This document shows, piece by piece, positions 50,664 through 58,659 of a stretch of DNA of 64,000 bases. Position 1 is the first letter of the stretch, and each line of letters starts with the position of its first letter. Below the pieces are notes generated by a model that saw only the letters and a list, made by a program, of their open reading frames with translations, was not told where the DNA came from and did no database searches. The DNA is from Natronomonas marina (GTDB taxonomy: Archaea > Halobacteriota > Halobacteria > Halobacteriales > Haloarculaceae): contig NZ_CP101154.1 in the NCBI RefSeq assembly GCF_024298905.1, positions 3,498,932-3,562,931 on the forward strand. The letters are read 5' to 3'. The position numbers and the translations under genes were made by a program.

Positions 50664-52175
50664 TCACGGCTCGACGGTCCTGGAGACCCACCCCGAGGGA
50701 CCGCTCGGGAACGCGTCGGTCTCGTCGGACGGCTGGACGGTTCCGTCGGTCTCGATGGCCCGGACGACCACCTCGTGTTCGCCGTCCGGCGGGTCGTAGG
50801 TGTGGACCCACTGTCGCCAGACGTCGTCGCCGGGCAGCGGCTCCGAGAGGTCCGCCTCCGTCCAGGTGTCGCCGCCGTCGATCGACACCTCGACCGACCC
50901 CACGCCGCGCGTGCCGGCGTAGGCGTGGCCGCCGACCCGAATCAGGCCGTCGTCGAGCGATTCTTCGAGGTGGAGCTTGGCCACGGTGTTGACCGGGCCG
51001 GTACCGTGCCAGCCGCGCTCCTCCCAGTAGCCGTCGGCCTCCTCCTCGAGGATCTCGATTTCGGTGATCCACTTGACGTTGATCTCGCCCCAGTGGCCGG
51101 GGATGAGCGCGCGAGCGGGGTAGCCGTGGCCCGCCGGCAGCGTCTCGCCGTTCATCCCGAACGCGAGGAAGCCGTCCTCGAGTGCCGACAGCGGGAACTC
51201 CTCGTAGAAGTCGTCGGCCGCCCGGAGCATCACGCAGCACTCCTCGGCCGGCCCGGCCGGTTCGACGAGGTCCATGATGGGCACGCCCGTCCAGAGGGCG
51301 TTGTCCATCTTCCGGCCGTTGAGGCGCTCGCCGACGCACCGGAGGCTGACGAACCTGTTCTCGGCGTCCATCTCCCGGACGTCCGCGTAGGTGTAACTGA
51401 CCTCCTCCTCGACGGCGCCGGTGACCGTCAACTCCCACTCGGCGGCGTCGAGGGTCGGGTCCGTCGCGTTGATGTCGACCTCGTAGAAGTCCTCGGAAAC
51501 GAGCGCCTCGAGCCCCTCGACGTCCAGCGACTGACCCTCCGCCTGGCTCAGCCGCTGGTCGATCTCCGCCTGCAGTACGCTGTTGACCTCCAGCGGTTCG
51601 CCGGCACCGGACGGCTCGGTGAAGCCGCCCCGCCCACCGAGGAGGTAGCCGCCGCCGACGAACGCGAGCGCGCTCGCGGCGCCGCCGAGGACGCGACGGC
51701 GCTCCTCGGAGACCGTCTCCAGGTCGGGCAGCGAGGCGAACGCCGCGGCAGCGAGGACGCCCCCGACGGCGAGGCCGGCGACCGCCGAGGGCAGCGGCAC
51801 GGCCGTCACCGCGTAGGCGGCGCCAGCGGCGAGTGCGCCGCCGACCGGCGGTCCCACCGGCGGCAGGTCGGTCCGGCGAGCGACGCCGAGGCCGACCAGC
51901 GCCGCGGCGGCGAAGACGGCCGTCGAAATCGCCAGCGCCGCGACGATGTTGAGTTTGCTGCCGAGGTCGCCCAGCACCGTGATGGCGTACCTGACGACGA
52001 CCGCCGGCATCTCGCGGGCCAGCAGTCCCGCTATCGGCCCGGCGACGAACGACGGCGTGAACGCCGCCACCGCGAAGGACCCGGCGACGCCAGCCGCGCC
52101 CGCACACGCTGCGACCAGCAGCGCCCACGCGCCAGGTAGCCGGCCCAGTACGCCGGTTCGTGACGAGTCGTTCAT
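50664..52175 (-). CDS. Membrane-anchored sulfite-oxidase-family molybdopterin oxidoreductase
   Basis: 503 aa. The first 180 residues contain about five membrane helices. The catalytic part follows: the molybdenum-ligand cysteine in RFVSLRCVGERLNGRKMD (about residue 276), ALWTGVPIMDLVEPAG, PARALIPGHWGEINVKWITE, and a C-terminal Mo-co dimerisation domain with VGSVEVSIDGGDTWTEADLS. An unusual CC pair (AEECCVMLRAADD) lies near the active site. Oxidises sulfite or reduces a sulfoxide or similar compound at the outer face; the electron partner is not encoded next to it. Confidence 0.88.
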   Translation of the reverse strand: MNDSSRTGVLGRLPGAWALLVAACAGAAGVAGSFAVAAFTPSFVAGPIAGLLAREMPAVVVRYAITVLGDLGSKLNIVAALAISTAVFAAAALVGLGVARRTDLPPVGPPVGGALAAGAAYAVTAVPLPSAVAGLAVGGVLAAAAFASLPDLETVSEERRRVLGGAASALAFVGGGYLLGGRGGFTEPSGAGEPLEVNSVLQAEIDQRLSQAEGQSLDVEGLEALVSEDFYEVDINATDPTLDAAEWELTVTGAVEEEVSYTYADVREMDAENRFVSLRCVGERLNGRKMDNALWTGVPIMDLVEPAGPAEECCVMLRAADDFYEEFPLSALEDGFLAFGMNGETLPAGHGYPARALIPGHWGEINVKWITEIEILEEEADGYWEERGWHGTGPVNTVAKLHLEESLDDGLIRVGGHAYAGTRGVGSVEVSIDGGDTWTEADLSEPLPGDDVWRQWVHTYDPPDGEHEVVVRAIETDGTVQPSDETDAFPSGPSGWVSRTVEP

Positions 52176-52257
52176 CCGTCGTCCGCCCCGCGTCGGAAAC
52201 TATCCATTCGTTCGACACATGGACTCCAGACTGTTGTAGGTTGCCACACGAGCACCG

Positions 52258-52650
52258 CTACCCCTCATCGTCCATGGAGTCGCCGTCGTCCATCGACTCG
52301 TTCATCGAATCGCCGTCGTCCATCGATTCATCGTCCATACCTTCGTCCTCCATGGACCCGTCGTCGTCCATCGATTCATTGTCCATGGAGTCACCGTCAC
52401 TGGAGTCGTCCATCGATTCATCGTCCATGGAGTCACCGTCACTGGAGTCGTCCATCGATTCATCGTCCATGGAGTCACCGTCACTGGAGTCGTCCATCGA
52501 TTCATCGTCCATGGAGTCACCGTCACTGGAGTCGTCCATCGAATCGCCGTCGTCCTCGCTCGACCCGAAGTCGGTACAGCCGGCGACCAGGACGGCCCCG
52601 ACGCTGCCGGTAACCTGTAGCGCCCGTCGTCGCGTCGTGTGTTCTCGCAT
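52258..52650 (-). CDS. Acidic repeat lipoprotein
   Basis: 130 aa. Twin-arginine lipoprotein signal TTRRRALQVTGSVGAVLVAG then C, so exported and anchored. The mature part is almost entirely Asp, Ser, Met, Glu and Gly, built of 14-residue units such as DSMDDESMDDSSDG. TATA-like ATACACTAT lies about 26-34 bp upstream. The side chains could bind cations (Ca2+, Cu or others) or simply form an acidic surface coat. It is 82 bp upstream of the sulfite-oxidase-like gene on the same strand. Confidence 0.78.
   Translation of the reverse strand: MREHTTRRRALQVTGSVGAVLVAGCTDFGSSEDDGDSMDDSSDGDSMDDESMDDSSDGDSMDDESMDDSSDGDSMDDESMDDSSDGDSMDNESMDDDGSMEDEGMDDESMDDGDSMNESMDDGDSMDDEG
52379..52546. repeat. Four tandem 42-bp repeats within the lipoprotein gene
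   Basis: Copies begin near 52379, 52421, 52463 and 52505; the middle copies are identical and the outer ones differ by a few bases. Each encodes 14 residues, so copy-number changes keep the frame. Flanking sequence contains shorter related pieces (GACGGCGATTCG-like), pointing to earlier expansion from a 12-15 bp unit. Confidence 0.9.
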
Positions 52651-52818
52651 CGTACGCCGACCGTGGACGACCTCGGTATAGTGTATTTTTCAAAGTCGGT
52701 GCGTCTTCCGTGGGAAGTCGGTTGCAGGTCTCTCTAGAATTCGGCGTCGCCGGTTGTCGCCGGCCGCGTCGGTCGCGCCGGTGTCGGCCCCCGAGGGTCG
52801 GCACCCCGCCGCTCCCGG

Positions 52819-52826
52819 GATATTCA
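52819..52826 (+). promoter_or_regulatory. Candidate TATA box of the cobalamin operon
   Basis: GATATTCA ends 27 bp before the GTG start at 52854 of the first gene, within an otherwise very GC-rich stretch. The spacing suits a leaderless transcript covering all six genes. There is no sign of a cobalamin riboswitch in the short upstream region. Confidence 0.45.
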
Positions 52827-52853
52827 AGTCGACCCGTACAGTAGGCGGCGACA

Positions 52854-53474
52854 GTGGCAGTCTCCTTCGACCTCTTCGGGACGCTCGTCGACGCCGACCG
52901 GCCGACCGACCCGGCCGCGGCCGTCGCACGGGAACTCCGTGAACGCGACGTCGCGGTCCCGTCGGACTTCGAGGCGGCATACCGGAAGACGCACGTCGAC
53001 GCCCCCGAGGGCGCCGAGGTGCCGCTGCCGGCGCACGTCTCGGCGGCGCTCGCCTCCCGCGGGGTCGACGCGCCGAACAACGCCGCACGCCGGGCGGTCG
53101 TGGCGGCCTTCGACCCCGAGGTCCGGCGACGACCGGGCGCAATCGAGGCCATCGAGGCGGCCCGCGAGCACGGGCCAGTGGGTCTCTGTTCGAACTGCAG
53201 CGTCCCCGAGTTGGCCCGCCGGGCGCTGATCCGGGCGGACCTCCGGGACGCTCTCGACTGCGTCGTCACGAGCGTCGCCTGCGGGTGGCGCAAGCCGGAC
53301 CCGCGGGCCTTCGAGACGGTCGCCAGGCGGCTCGACGTCCCCGTCGCCGAGTTGACTCACGTCGGCGACGACCCGGCGACCGACGGCGGCGTCGTCGACG
53401 CTGGCGGCCGGTTCGTCGACATCGACGAGACGCCGCTGTCGGCGCTCGACGCCGAACTGGAGGCGCCTCGGTGA
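52854..53474 (+). CDS. HAD-superfamily phosphatase, first gene of the cobalamin operon
   Basis: 206 aa from GTG. HAD motifs: I in VSFDLFGTLVDADRP, II in GLCSNCSVPE, III lysine in ACGWRKPDPRAFETV and IV in VGDDPATDGGVVDAGG, with a helical cap between I and II. Its stop overlaps the cbiB start (GTGA), so it is translated with the cobalamin genes. Late cobalamin synthesis needs a phosphatase to remove the 5'-phosphate from adenosylcobalamin phosphate or alpha-ribazole phosphate; no CobC or CobZ is visible, so this enzyme is the best candidate. Assignment by context only. Confidence 0.82.
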   Translation: MAVSFDLFGTLVDADRPTDPAAAVARELRERDVAVPSDFEAAYRKTHVDAPEGAEVPLPAHVSAALASRGVDAPNNAARRAVVAAFDPEVRRRPGAIEAIEAAREHGPVGLCSNCSVPELARRALIRADLRDALDCVVTSVACGWRKPDPRAFETVARRLDVPVAELTHVGDDPATDGGVVDAGGRFVDIDETPLSALDAELEAPR

Positions 53475-54388
53475 ACTCGGTCCCGCCCGTCACCGTCGCC
53501 GTCGGCCTCGCCGTCGCGCTGGAGTGGCTGTTCCGGGAACCGCCCGCCCGCTACCACCCGGTGGCGCTGTTCGGCCGCGTCGTCGAGGGGGTCGACGCCC
53601 GGCCGCCGGGGTCGTCGAAGCTCGCCGGCGCGGTCGTCGCGGTCGCTCTCCCGACGGCCGCCGCAGTCCTCGTGTACCTCCCCCTGTCGGCGACGGCTGG
53701 GCTGTCCGGCGTCGTCGTCGCGGGCCTCGCCGGCCTCGTCCTGTGGTCGAGTTCGAGCTTCGGGCTCCTGCTCGAGGCGGGCGAGCGAGTGATCGAGCAC
53801 AGCGATGCGGACCCCGAGGCCGCACGCGAGTCTCTGCCGGCGCTCGTCGGCCGCGACCCCGGGTCGCTGTCACCGGCGCTGATCCGCAGCGCCGCCGTCG
53901 AGAGCCTCGCGGAGAACCTCTCGGACGGCCTCGTCGCGCCGGTGCTCGCGTTCGTCCTCCTCTCGTTCGTCTCGCTGCCGGCCGCCGCCGCGGCCGCCGC
54001 CTTCGTCAAGGCCGTCAACACGATGGACTCGATGCTCGGCTACCCCGGCGACTTCGGGTGGGGCAGCGCGCGACTCGACGACGCGGTCATGTTCGTTCCC
54101 GCGCGGGTGACCGCCGCCCTGCTCGGTCCCGCGGCCGGGGACCCGGATGCGCCCTGGCGTGCGCGCCGCTACGCCCGGAAACCGGCCTCGCCCAACGCCG
54201 GATGGCCGATGGGGACGATAGCGGCCGCCCTCGACGTCCGCCTCGAGAAGCCCGGCGCCTACGTCCTCAACGATATTTCGAACCTCCCGACGGTCGCCGA
54301 CGGCGAGGCGGCGCTCGCGGCGGTCCGGCGTGCCGGCGTCGTGACGTATATACTCGCGGCGGCCGTCGGAGTGGTACTGTGGCTGTGA
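53471..54388 (+). CDS. cbiB: Adenosylcobinamide-phosphate synthase
   Basis: 305 aa with four or five membrane segments. CbiB signatures are LEWLFREPPARYHPVALFGR near the N-terminus, ESLAENLSDGLVAPVLAFVL, KAVNTMDSMLGYPGDFGWGS, and ARKPASPNAGWPMGTIAAAL. Joins the aminopropanol phosphate (or threonine phosphate derivative) to cobyric acid. GTG start overlapping the HAD stop. The next gene, cobS, begins inside its last codons. Confidence 0.94.
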   Translation: MNSVPPVTVAVGLAVALEWLFREPPARYHPVALFGRVVEGVDARPPGSSKLAGAVVAVALPTAAAVLVYLPLSATAGLSGVVVAGLAGLVLWSSSSFGLLLEAGERVIEHSDADPEAARESLPALVGRDPGSLSPALIRSAAVESLAENLSDGLVAPVLAFVLLSFVSLPAAAAAAAFVKAVNTMDSMLGYPGDFGWGSARLDDAVMFVPARVTAALLGPAAGDPDAPWRARRYARKPASPNAGWPMGTIAAALDVRLEKPGAYVLNDISNLPTVADGEAALAAVRRAGVVTYILAAAVGVVLWL

Positions 54389-55131
54389 CCGATATCGGGG
54401 CGGCGTTCCGCGGCGGCGTCGCCTTTCTCACGCGAATCCCCGTCGGGGCCGGCGAGGAGGAGTGGCGCCGCTTTCAGGCGGTCCCGGCGGTGTTCCCGCT
54501 GGTCGGCTACCTCGTCGGCGCCGTCGCGGCGGTGCCGTTCCTCCTGTTGCCCGCCGAGGCCGCCGCCCTCGCGTACGTGACCGTGCTGGTCGCACTCGTC
54601 GGCATCACGCACCTGGACGGCGTCGCCGACCTGGCCGACGCCGCCGTCGTCCACGACGCCGACGGCCGCCGAGAGGCACTCAAGGACACGACGACCGGCG
54701 TCGGCGCTATCGTGGCCGTCACCCTCGTCGTCGCGGGGCTGGCGCTGGCGGGGCTGGCGCTTTCGGGTCTTCCGCCGCTGCGGGCGGCGGGAATCGTCGT
54801 CGCCGGCGAGGTGGGCGCCAAACTCGGGATGGCGACGGTCGCCTGCGTCGGGTCGGCGAGCCACGAGGGTCTCGGCTCGGGGTTCACCCGGGCCGCCGAC
54901 CCCGCGCTGCTGGTCGGCCCGGCCGTCGTCGCCGTCCCCGCGGCCCTGCTGACCGGGCTCTCGCCGGCCGCCCCGGTTGCCGTCCTCGCCGGACCGCTCG
55001 TGGCCGTCGCCGTCGTCCGGTGGACCGACGGCGCCCTGGGCGGCGTCAACGGCGACGTCTTCGGCGCGGTGAACGAACTCGCCCGCCTCGTCGCACTGCA
55101 CGCGGGGGTGGTCGCGTGGACGCACTTCTGA
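54385..55131 (+). CDS. cobS: Cobalamin synthase (adenosylcobinamide-GDP ribazoletransferase)
   Basis: 248 aa membrane protein with about six helices. Family motifs are AFLTRIPVG at the N-terminus, ITHLDGVADLADAAVVHDAD (Mg2+-binding D-x-x-D) and LKDTTTGVGAIVAV. Joins alpha-ribazole (phosphate) to adenosylcobinamide-GDP in the membrane. The GTG start overlaps the cbiB stop by a GTGA junction, and the end overlaps cobY by 16 bp. Confidence 0.94.
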   Translation: MTDIGAAFRGGVAFLTRIPVGAGEEEWRRFQAVPAVFPLVGYLVGAVAAVPFLLLPAEAAALAYVTVLVALVGITHLDGVADLADAAVVHDADGRREALKDTTTGVGAIVAVTLVVAGLALAGLALSGLPPLRAAGIVVAGEVGAKLGMATVACVGSASHEGLGSGFTRAADPALLVGPAVVAVPAALLTGLSPAAPVAVLAGPLVAVAVVRWTDGALGGVNGDVFGAVNELARLVALHAGVVAWTHF

Positions 55132-55679
55132 TGTGCGGCGGCCGGGGGACCCGACTGGACCACGGCGAGAAACCCCTCTACGCGGTCGGTGGCGACCCGA
55201 TGGTCGACCGGGTGCTGGCCGCTCTCGAGGCCAGCGGCGTCGAGGCCGTCCACGCCGTGACGTCGCCGCACGTCCCCGAGACCGCCGCCCATCTGGAGGG
55301 CCACGTTCCCCGAATCGAGGCCGGCGGCGACGGCTACGTCGAGGACCTGACGGCCGCCCTCGAGCGCGTCGAGCTGCCCGTCCTCACCGCCGTCGCTGAC
55401 CTGCCCCTCCTCTCGGCCGAGTTGGTCGACCGGGCGCTGTCGGCACACGGCGAGGGCTCGCTCGCCGTCTGCGTGCCGACGGCTCTGAAGGAGGCCCTTG
55501 GCGTCAGCGTCGACGCGACCCGCGAGCGGGACGGCCGCCCGCTCTCCCCGTCGGGGCTGAACGTCGTCGGGTCGGGCGACGAACGCCTCCGGGTCAGCTA
55601 CGACGCCCGCCTCGCGATCAACGTCAACCGACCCGCCGACGCGGAACTCGCGGAGGTGCTCGCCGATGGACCCGGATAG
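55116..55679 (+). CDS. cobY: GTP:adenosylcobinamide-phosphate guanylyltransferase, archaeal type
   Basis: 187 aa nucleotidyltransferase: LLMCGGRGTRLDHGEKPLYA, the G-G-R-G-T-R loop that binds GTP and the K-P signature, then VLTAVADLPLLSAELVDRAL with the metal-binding Asp, and LSPSGLNVVGSGDE. Archaea use CobY in place of bacterial CobU. It begins with GTG inside the end of cobS and overlaps cobD by 14 bp. Confidence 0.93.
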   Translation: MDALLMCGGRGTRLDHGEKPLYAVGGDPMVDRVLAALEASGVEAVHAVTSPHVPETAAHLEGHVPRIEAGGDGYVEDLTAALERVELPVLTAVADLPLLSAELVDRALSAHGEGSLAVCVPTALKEALGVSVDATRERDGRPLSPSGLNVVGSGDERLRVSYDARLAINVNRPADAELAEVLADGPG

Positions 55680-56676
55680 CGTCGCCGACGCCGGGCGGGT
55701 CCCGCACGGCTCCAGCGACGACCCCGCCGTCCTCGATTTGAGCGCGAACGTCAACCCCGAGACGCCGGACGGCACGCGGGCGGTCTACGAGGAGGCCCTC
55801 GCCACCGCCCGCTCGTACCCGGACGACGGCTACCCCGAGTTCCGGGCGGCGGCGGCCGACTACGTCGGCTGTGACGTCGAGAGCGTCGTCCCGACGGCCG
55901 GCGGCCTCGCGGCCATCCGGCTGGCAATCGGCGTCACCGTCTCCCCGGGCGACGGCGTCCTCGTCCCGTACCCCTCCTTCGGCGAGTACGCCCGCGAGGT
56001 CGAACTGGCTGGCGGCGCCCCGGATTTCGTCCCGCACGACGAGGTGCTCGATGCCGACCCCGAACCGTACGCGATGGCGGTGGTCTGTACGCCGAACAAC
56101 CCGACCGGTGACTGTCCGGACGCCGACGCTCTCCGTGCGTTCGCCGACCGCTGTGCCGACGCCGGGACGGTCCTGCTCGCCGACGAGGCGTTCCTCGGCT
56201 TCACCGACCGCGCGTCGCTGGCCGGCCGCGAGGGCTGCGTCGTCGCCCGCTCGCTCACGAAACTGTTCGGTCTCCCGGGGCTCCGGGCCGGCTTCGCGGC
56301 CGCCAGCGGCGACGTCCTGGATCGACTCCGGACCGCCCGGCCGACGTGGTCGCTCGGCGGGCCCGCCGCCGCCGTCGGCGCCCACGCCATGCGGGACTCG
56401 GCCTTCGTCGAGGCGACGCGCCGTCGCGTCCGCCGCGAGCGCGCCCACCTCCGGGAGGGCCTCGCGGCGCGCGGCTTCGAGGTGTTGCCCTCGGAGGCAC
56501 CGTTCGTCCTCTGTGACGTCGGCACCGACCCCGCCGACCTGCTGGCGGACTGCCGGGAGCGCGGCGTCGTCCTGCGGGACGCGACGACGTTCCGGGGGCT
56601 GGAGAGCCACGTCCGGGTCGCCGTCCGCGACCGCGAATCGACCGACCGGCTGTTGGCCGTCCTCGACGACCGATGA
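55666..56676 (+). CDS. cobD: L-threonine-O-3-phosphate decarboxylase-like PLP enzyme
   Basis: 336 aa, aspartate-aminotransferase fold. N-terminal VLDLSANVNPETPDG, the YPDDGYPEFRAAAADYVGC substrate strand, AMAVVCTPNNPTGDCPDADA, and the PLP lysine in VARSLTKLFGLPGLRAGFAA with its R-A-G-F. The family includes HisC and CobD; the operon position supports the CobD role, supplying aminopropanol phosphate for CbiB. Its stop overlaps the cbiZ start by 4 bp. Confidence 0.9.
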   Translation: MDPDSVADAGRVPHGSSDDPAVLDLSANVNPETPDGTRAVYEEALATARSYPDDGYPEFRAAAADYVGCDVESVVPTAGGLAAIRLAIGVTVSPGDGVLVPYPSFGEYAREVELAGGAPDFVPHDEVLDADPEPYAMAVVCTPNNPTGDCPDADALRAFADRCADAGTVLLADEAFLGFTDRASLAGREGCVVARSLTKLFGLPGLRAGFAAASGDVLDRLRTARPTWSLGGPAAAVGAHAMRDSAFVEATRRRVRRERAHLREGLAARGFEVLPSEAPFVLCDVGTDPADLLADCRERGVVLRDATTFRGLESHVRVAVRDRESTDRLLAVLDDR

Positions 56677-57365
56677 CCTTCGAGTACCGCCGCACCGACG
56701 ACCGCCTGACGCTGCGCCGCCCGGGGACACGGTGGCTCTCGAACGGCTTCGATGGCGGCTACCGGACCGCCGACGCCGCCCACAATCTCACCGTTCCGGA
56801 GGGGTTCGACCGGACCGACCTCGACGCCTACGCGGCCGAACGGCTGGGCGAGTCGCCCGCGGGCCCGACGCTTCTGACCGGCGTCAGCCAGCGCCACGCC
56901 CGCGGTGCCCGGCGCGGCCCCGTCACCGCGGTGGCGACGGCGGGGCTGTCGAACCCCGCCGCGCTCCCGATGGACCCCTCGGCGGACGCGCCGCCGGCCG
57001 ACCCGGAGACCGACTGGCGGCCCGGCACGGTCAACGTCTTCGTCGGGACGACGGCGGCGCTCGATTCGGGCGGCCTCGCGGGGCTGCTGGCGACCGCCGT
57101 CGAGGCGAAGGCGGCGACGCTGCTGGACGCCGCCGGCGTCCCCGGGACGACGAGCGATGCGGTCGCCGTCGGCTGTGACCCGACCGGCGAACCGTCGGCC
57201 TTCGCCGGCAGCGCGACGGCGGTCGGCGGCGCCGCGCGGGCCTGCGTCCGCGAGGCGATTTCGGCGAGCCTCCAGGCGCGCTACGACGGCGAGTCCCCGC
57301 CGACACCCACCGAGGCCCGGTACGGCGTCTCGACGGACGCCGCCGCCGAGGTGTTCGAACCGTAG
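56673..57365 (+). CDS. cbiZ: Adenosylcobinamide amidohydrolase
   Basis: 230 aa. CbiZ features are RWLSNGFDGGYRTADAAHNL, AVATAGLSNPAALPMDPSAD (threonine/alanine-rich strand), VNVFVGTTAALDSGGLAGLL and the C-terminal GTTSDAVAVGCDPTG. It removes the aminopropanol side chain from scavenged adenosylcobinamide so that cobyric acid can re-enter synthesis. Its presence shows that the cell salvages corrinoids as well as finishing them. Last gene of the overlapping operon. Confidence 0.93.
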   Translation: MTFEYRRTDDRLTLRRPGTRWLSNGFDGGYRTADAAHNLTVPEGFDRTDLDAYAAERLGESPAGPTLLTGVSQRHARGARRGPVTAVATAGLSNPAALPMDPSADAPPADPETDWRPGTVNVFVGTTAALDSGGLAGLLATAVEAKAATLLDAAGVPGTTSDAVAVGCDPTGEPSAFAGSATAVGGAARACVREAISASLQARYDGESPPTPTEARYGVSTDAAAEVFEP

Positions 57366-57394
57366 CGGTCCCCGTCCCTCCCCGCGTCGGCCGG

Positions 57395-58168
57395 TCACTT
57401 CCGGGCGACGACCACCAGGTGCTCGGCGTTCTGGTCGTACTCGGCGCCCTCCCGGTCGCCGTAGACCTCGACCTCGTCGAACCCCACGTCCCGGAGGAGT
57501 TCGGACAGTTCCCGCGCCGAGTAGAGGCGGTGTGAGACCTCGAACTCGCGGACGTCGCCGTCGTCGACGACGACCCAGCGGTTCTCGATCCAGCTCCAGT
57601 CGTCCCGCACCTCGTGTTCCTCCAGCAGGTACGTGCCGTCGCGCTCGGACCAGGTGCGCTCGCGGAACTTCCCGGCGAGCACCTCCTTGCTCGTCAGCGA
57701 CATCACGAGCCGCCCACCGGGGCGCAGCGACTCGTAGAAGTTCCGCGCGGTCCGTCGGTCGTCGTCGCGGTCCTCGAAGTAGCCGAAGGAGGTGAAGGCG
57801 TTGACAACGAGGTCGAAGGTGTCCGGCCGGACGAACTCGCGCATGTCGGCCTCGACGAACTCGGCGTCGACGCCGGCCTCGTCGGCCCGCTGGCGTGCGG
57901 TGTCGAGGTACGCCGCCGTCGCGTCGACGCCGGTCACGTCGAAGCCGCGGTCGGCGAGTTCGACGGCGTAGCGGCCGACCCCGCAGGGCACGTCGAGAAC
58001 GCGACACGGCGCCTCGACGCCGGCCAGCGCACACAGCGCGTCGAGTTCCTCGTCGGCCGCCTCGAGCTTCTCCGGCGGGAACATCAGCCCCTCGAGCGTC
58101 TCCCAGAAGGACGGGTCCCCGTGCCACGGTGCGTCGGGCATGTCCGGCGGTTCGGCCACCGACGGCAT
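57395..58168 (-). CDS. Class I SAM-dependent methyltransferase
   Basis: 257 aa. SAM motif I VLDVPCGVGRYAVELADRGF, motif II acidic residue in VTGVDATAAYLDTARQ, motif III FVEADMREFV, and VVNAFTSFGYFEDRDDDRRT. The C-terminal half contains SHRLYSARELSELLRDVGFD, typical of small-molecule methyltransferases. It is convergent with cbiZ and separated from it by 29 bp, so it is not part of that operon. The substrate cannot be told. Confidence 0.9.
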   Translation of the reverse strand: MPSVAEPPDMPDAPWHGDPSFWETLEGLMFPPEKLEAADEELDALCALAGVEAPCRVLDVPCGVGRYAVELADRGFDVTGVDATAAYLDTARQRADEAGVDAEFVEADMREFVRPDTFDLVVNAFTSFGYFEDRDDDRRTARNFYESLRPGGRLVMSLTSKEVLAGKFRERTWSERDGTYLLEEHEVRDDWSWIENRWVVVDDGDVREFEVSHRLYSARELSELLRDVGFDEVEVYGDREGAEYDQNAEHLVVVARK

Positions 58169-58379
58169 GAACGCGGCGGACGGTTGACAACTGTTGGCAC
58201 GGAGGTCCGACGCCGAACGGGTACGTACTGCTCCCGAGAGCTACGTGGCTGCCCGTACGCCTCATAGCAGCCCTCTTGTCGCCGCGAGAGCGAGGCTCGG
58301 GCGGGTGACCGTCGATGGCACGCACTCGACGCCGGCGACGACTACGGGAGGAACCGCTCGAAGGGAAGGGTGATCGGGG

Positions 58380-58538
58380 ATGCTAGGGGCCGAAACGCTG
58401 GCCGACCCGAACGTCCTCGTCCTCTGTTTCCTCGCGCTGTTCTACGTCGGGGTGAAGGCCCTGGCGCTCTACGACAGGTTCGTCGGCGTCGACGACGGCC
58501 GTCCCGACGGCGCGGCCGACGGCCCGCGTCCCCGGTGA
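58380..58538 (+). CDS. Tiny single-span membrane protein
   Basis: 52 aa. After LGAETLADPN comes one hydrophobic helix (VLVLCFLALFYVGVKALALY), then a polar Asp/Gly/Pro/Arg tail. AAGGGTGATC at 58366-58375 before the ATG resembles a ribosome-binding site, which supports translation. Too short for family assignment; comparable micro-membrane proteins in haloarchaea are mostly uncharacterised. Confidence 0.5.
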   Translation: MLGAETLADPNVLVLCFLALFYVGVKALALYDRFVGVDDGRPDGAADGPRPR

Positions 58539-58659
58539 TCGGCCCTCCGGGCGGTCGCCGCCGCTCGCTCCCGGGAAGCGGCTCTCGATAGGATGCCGTC
58601 CACGGGACGTGGACCGTCGTGAGCGCGCGATACCGAAAAGAAGCGACGTCGCGGCGGCG

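Noticed and set aside
52379-52546. Tandem repeats considered as a CRISPR array.
   Set aside because: The units are contiguous without spacers and are in frame within a lipoprotein gene.
52660-52853. Cobalamin riboswitch before the cob operon.
   Set aside because: No B12-box-like sequence is present and the operon appears to be leaderless from the TATA box at 52819.
54389-54398. Palindrome CCGATATCGG at the start of cobS.
   Set aside because: It lies inside coding sequence and is short; nothing else supports a regulatory role.
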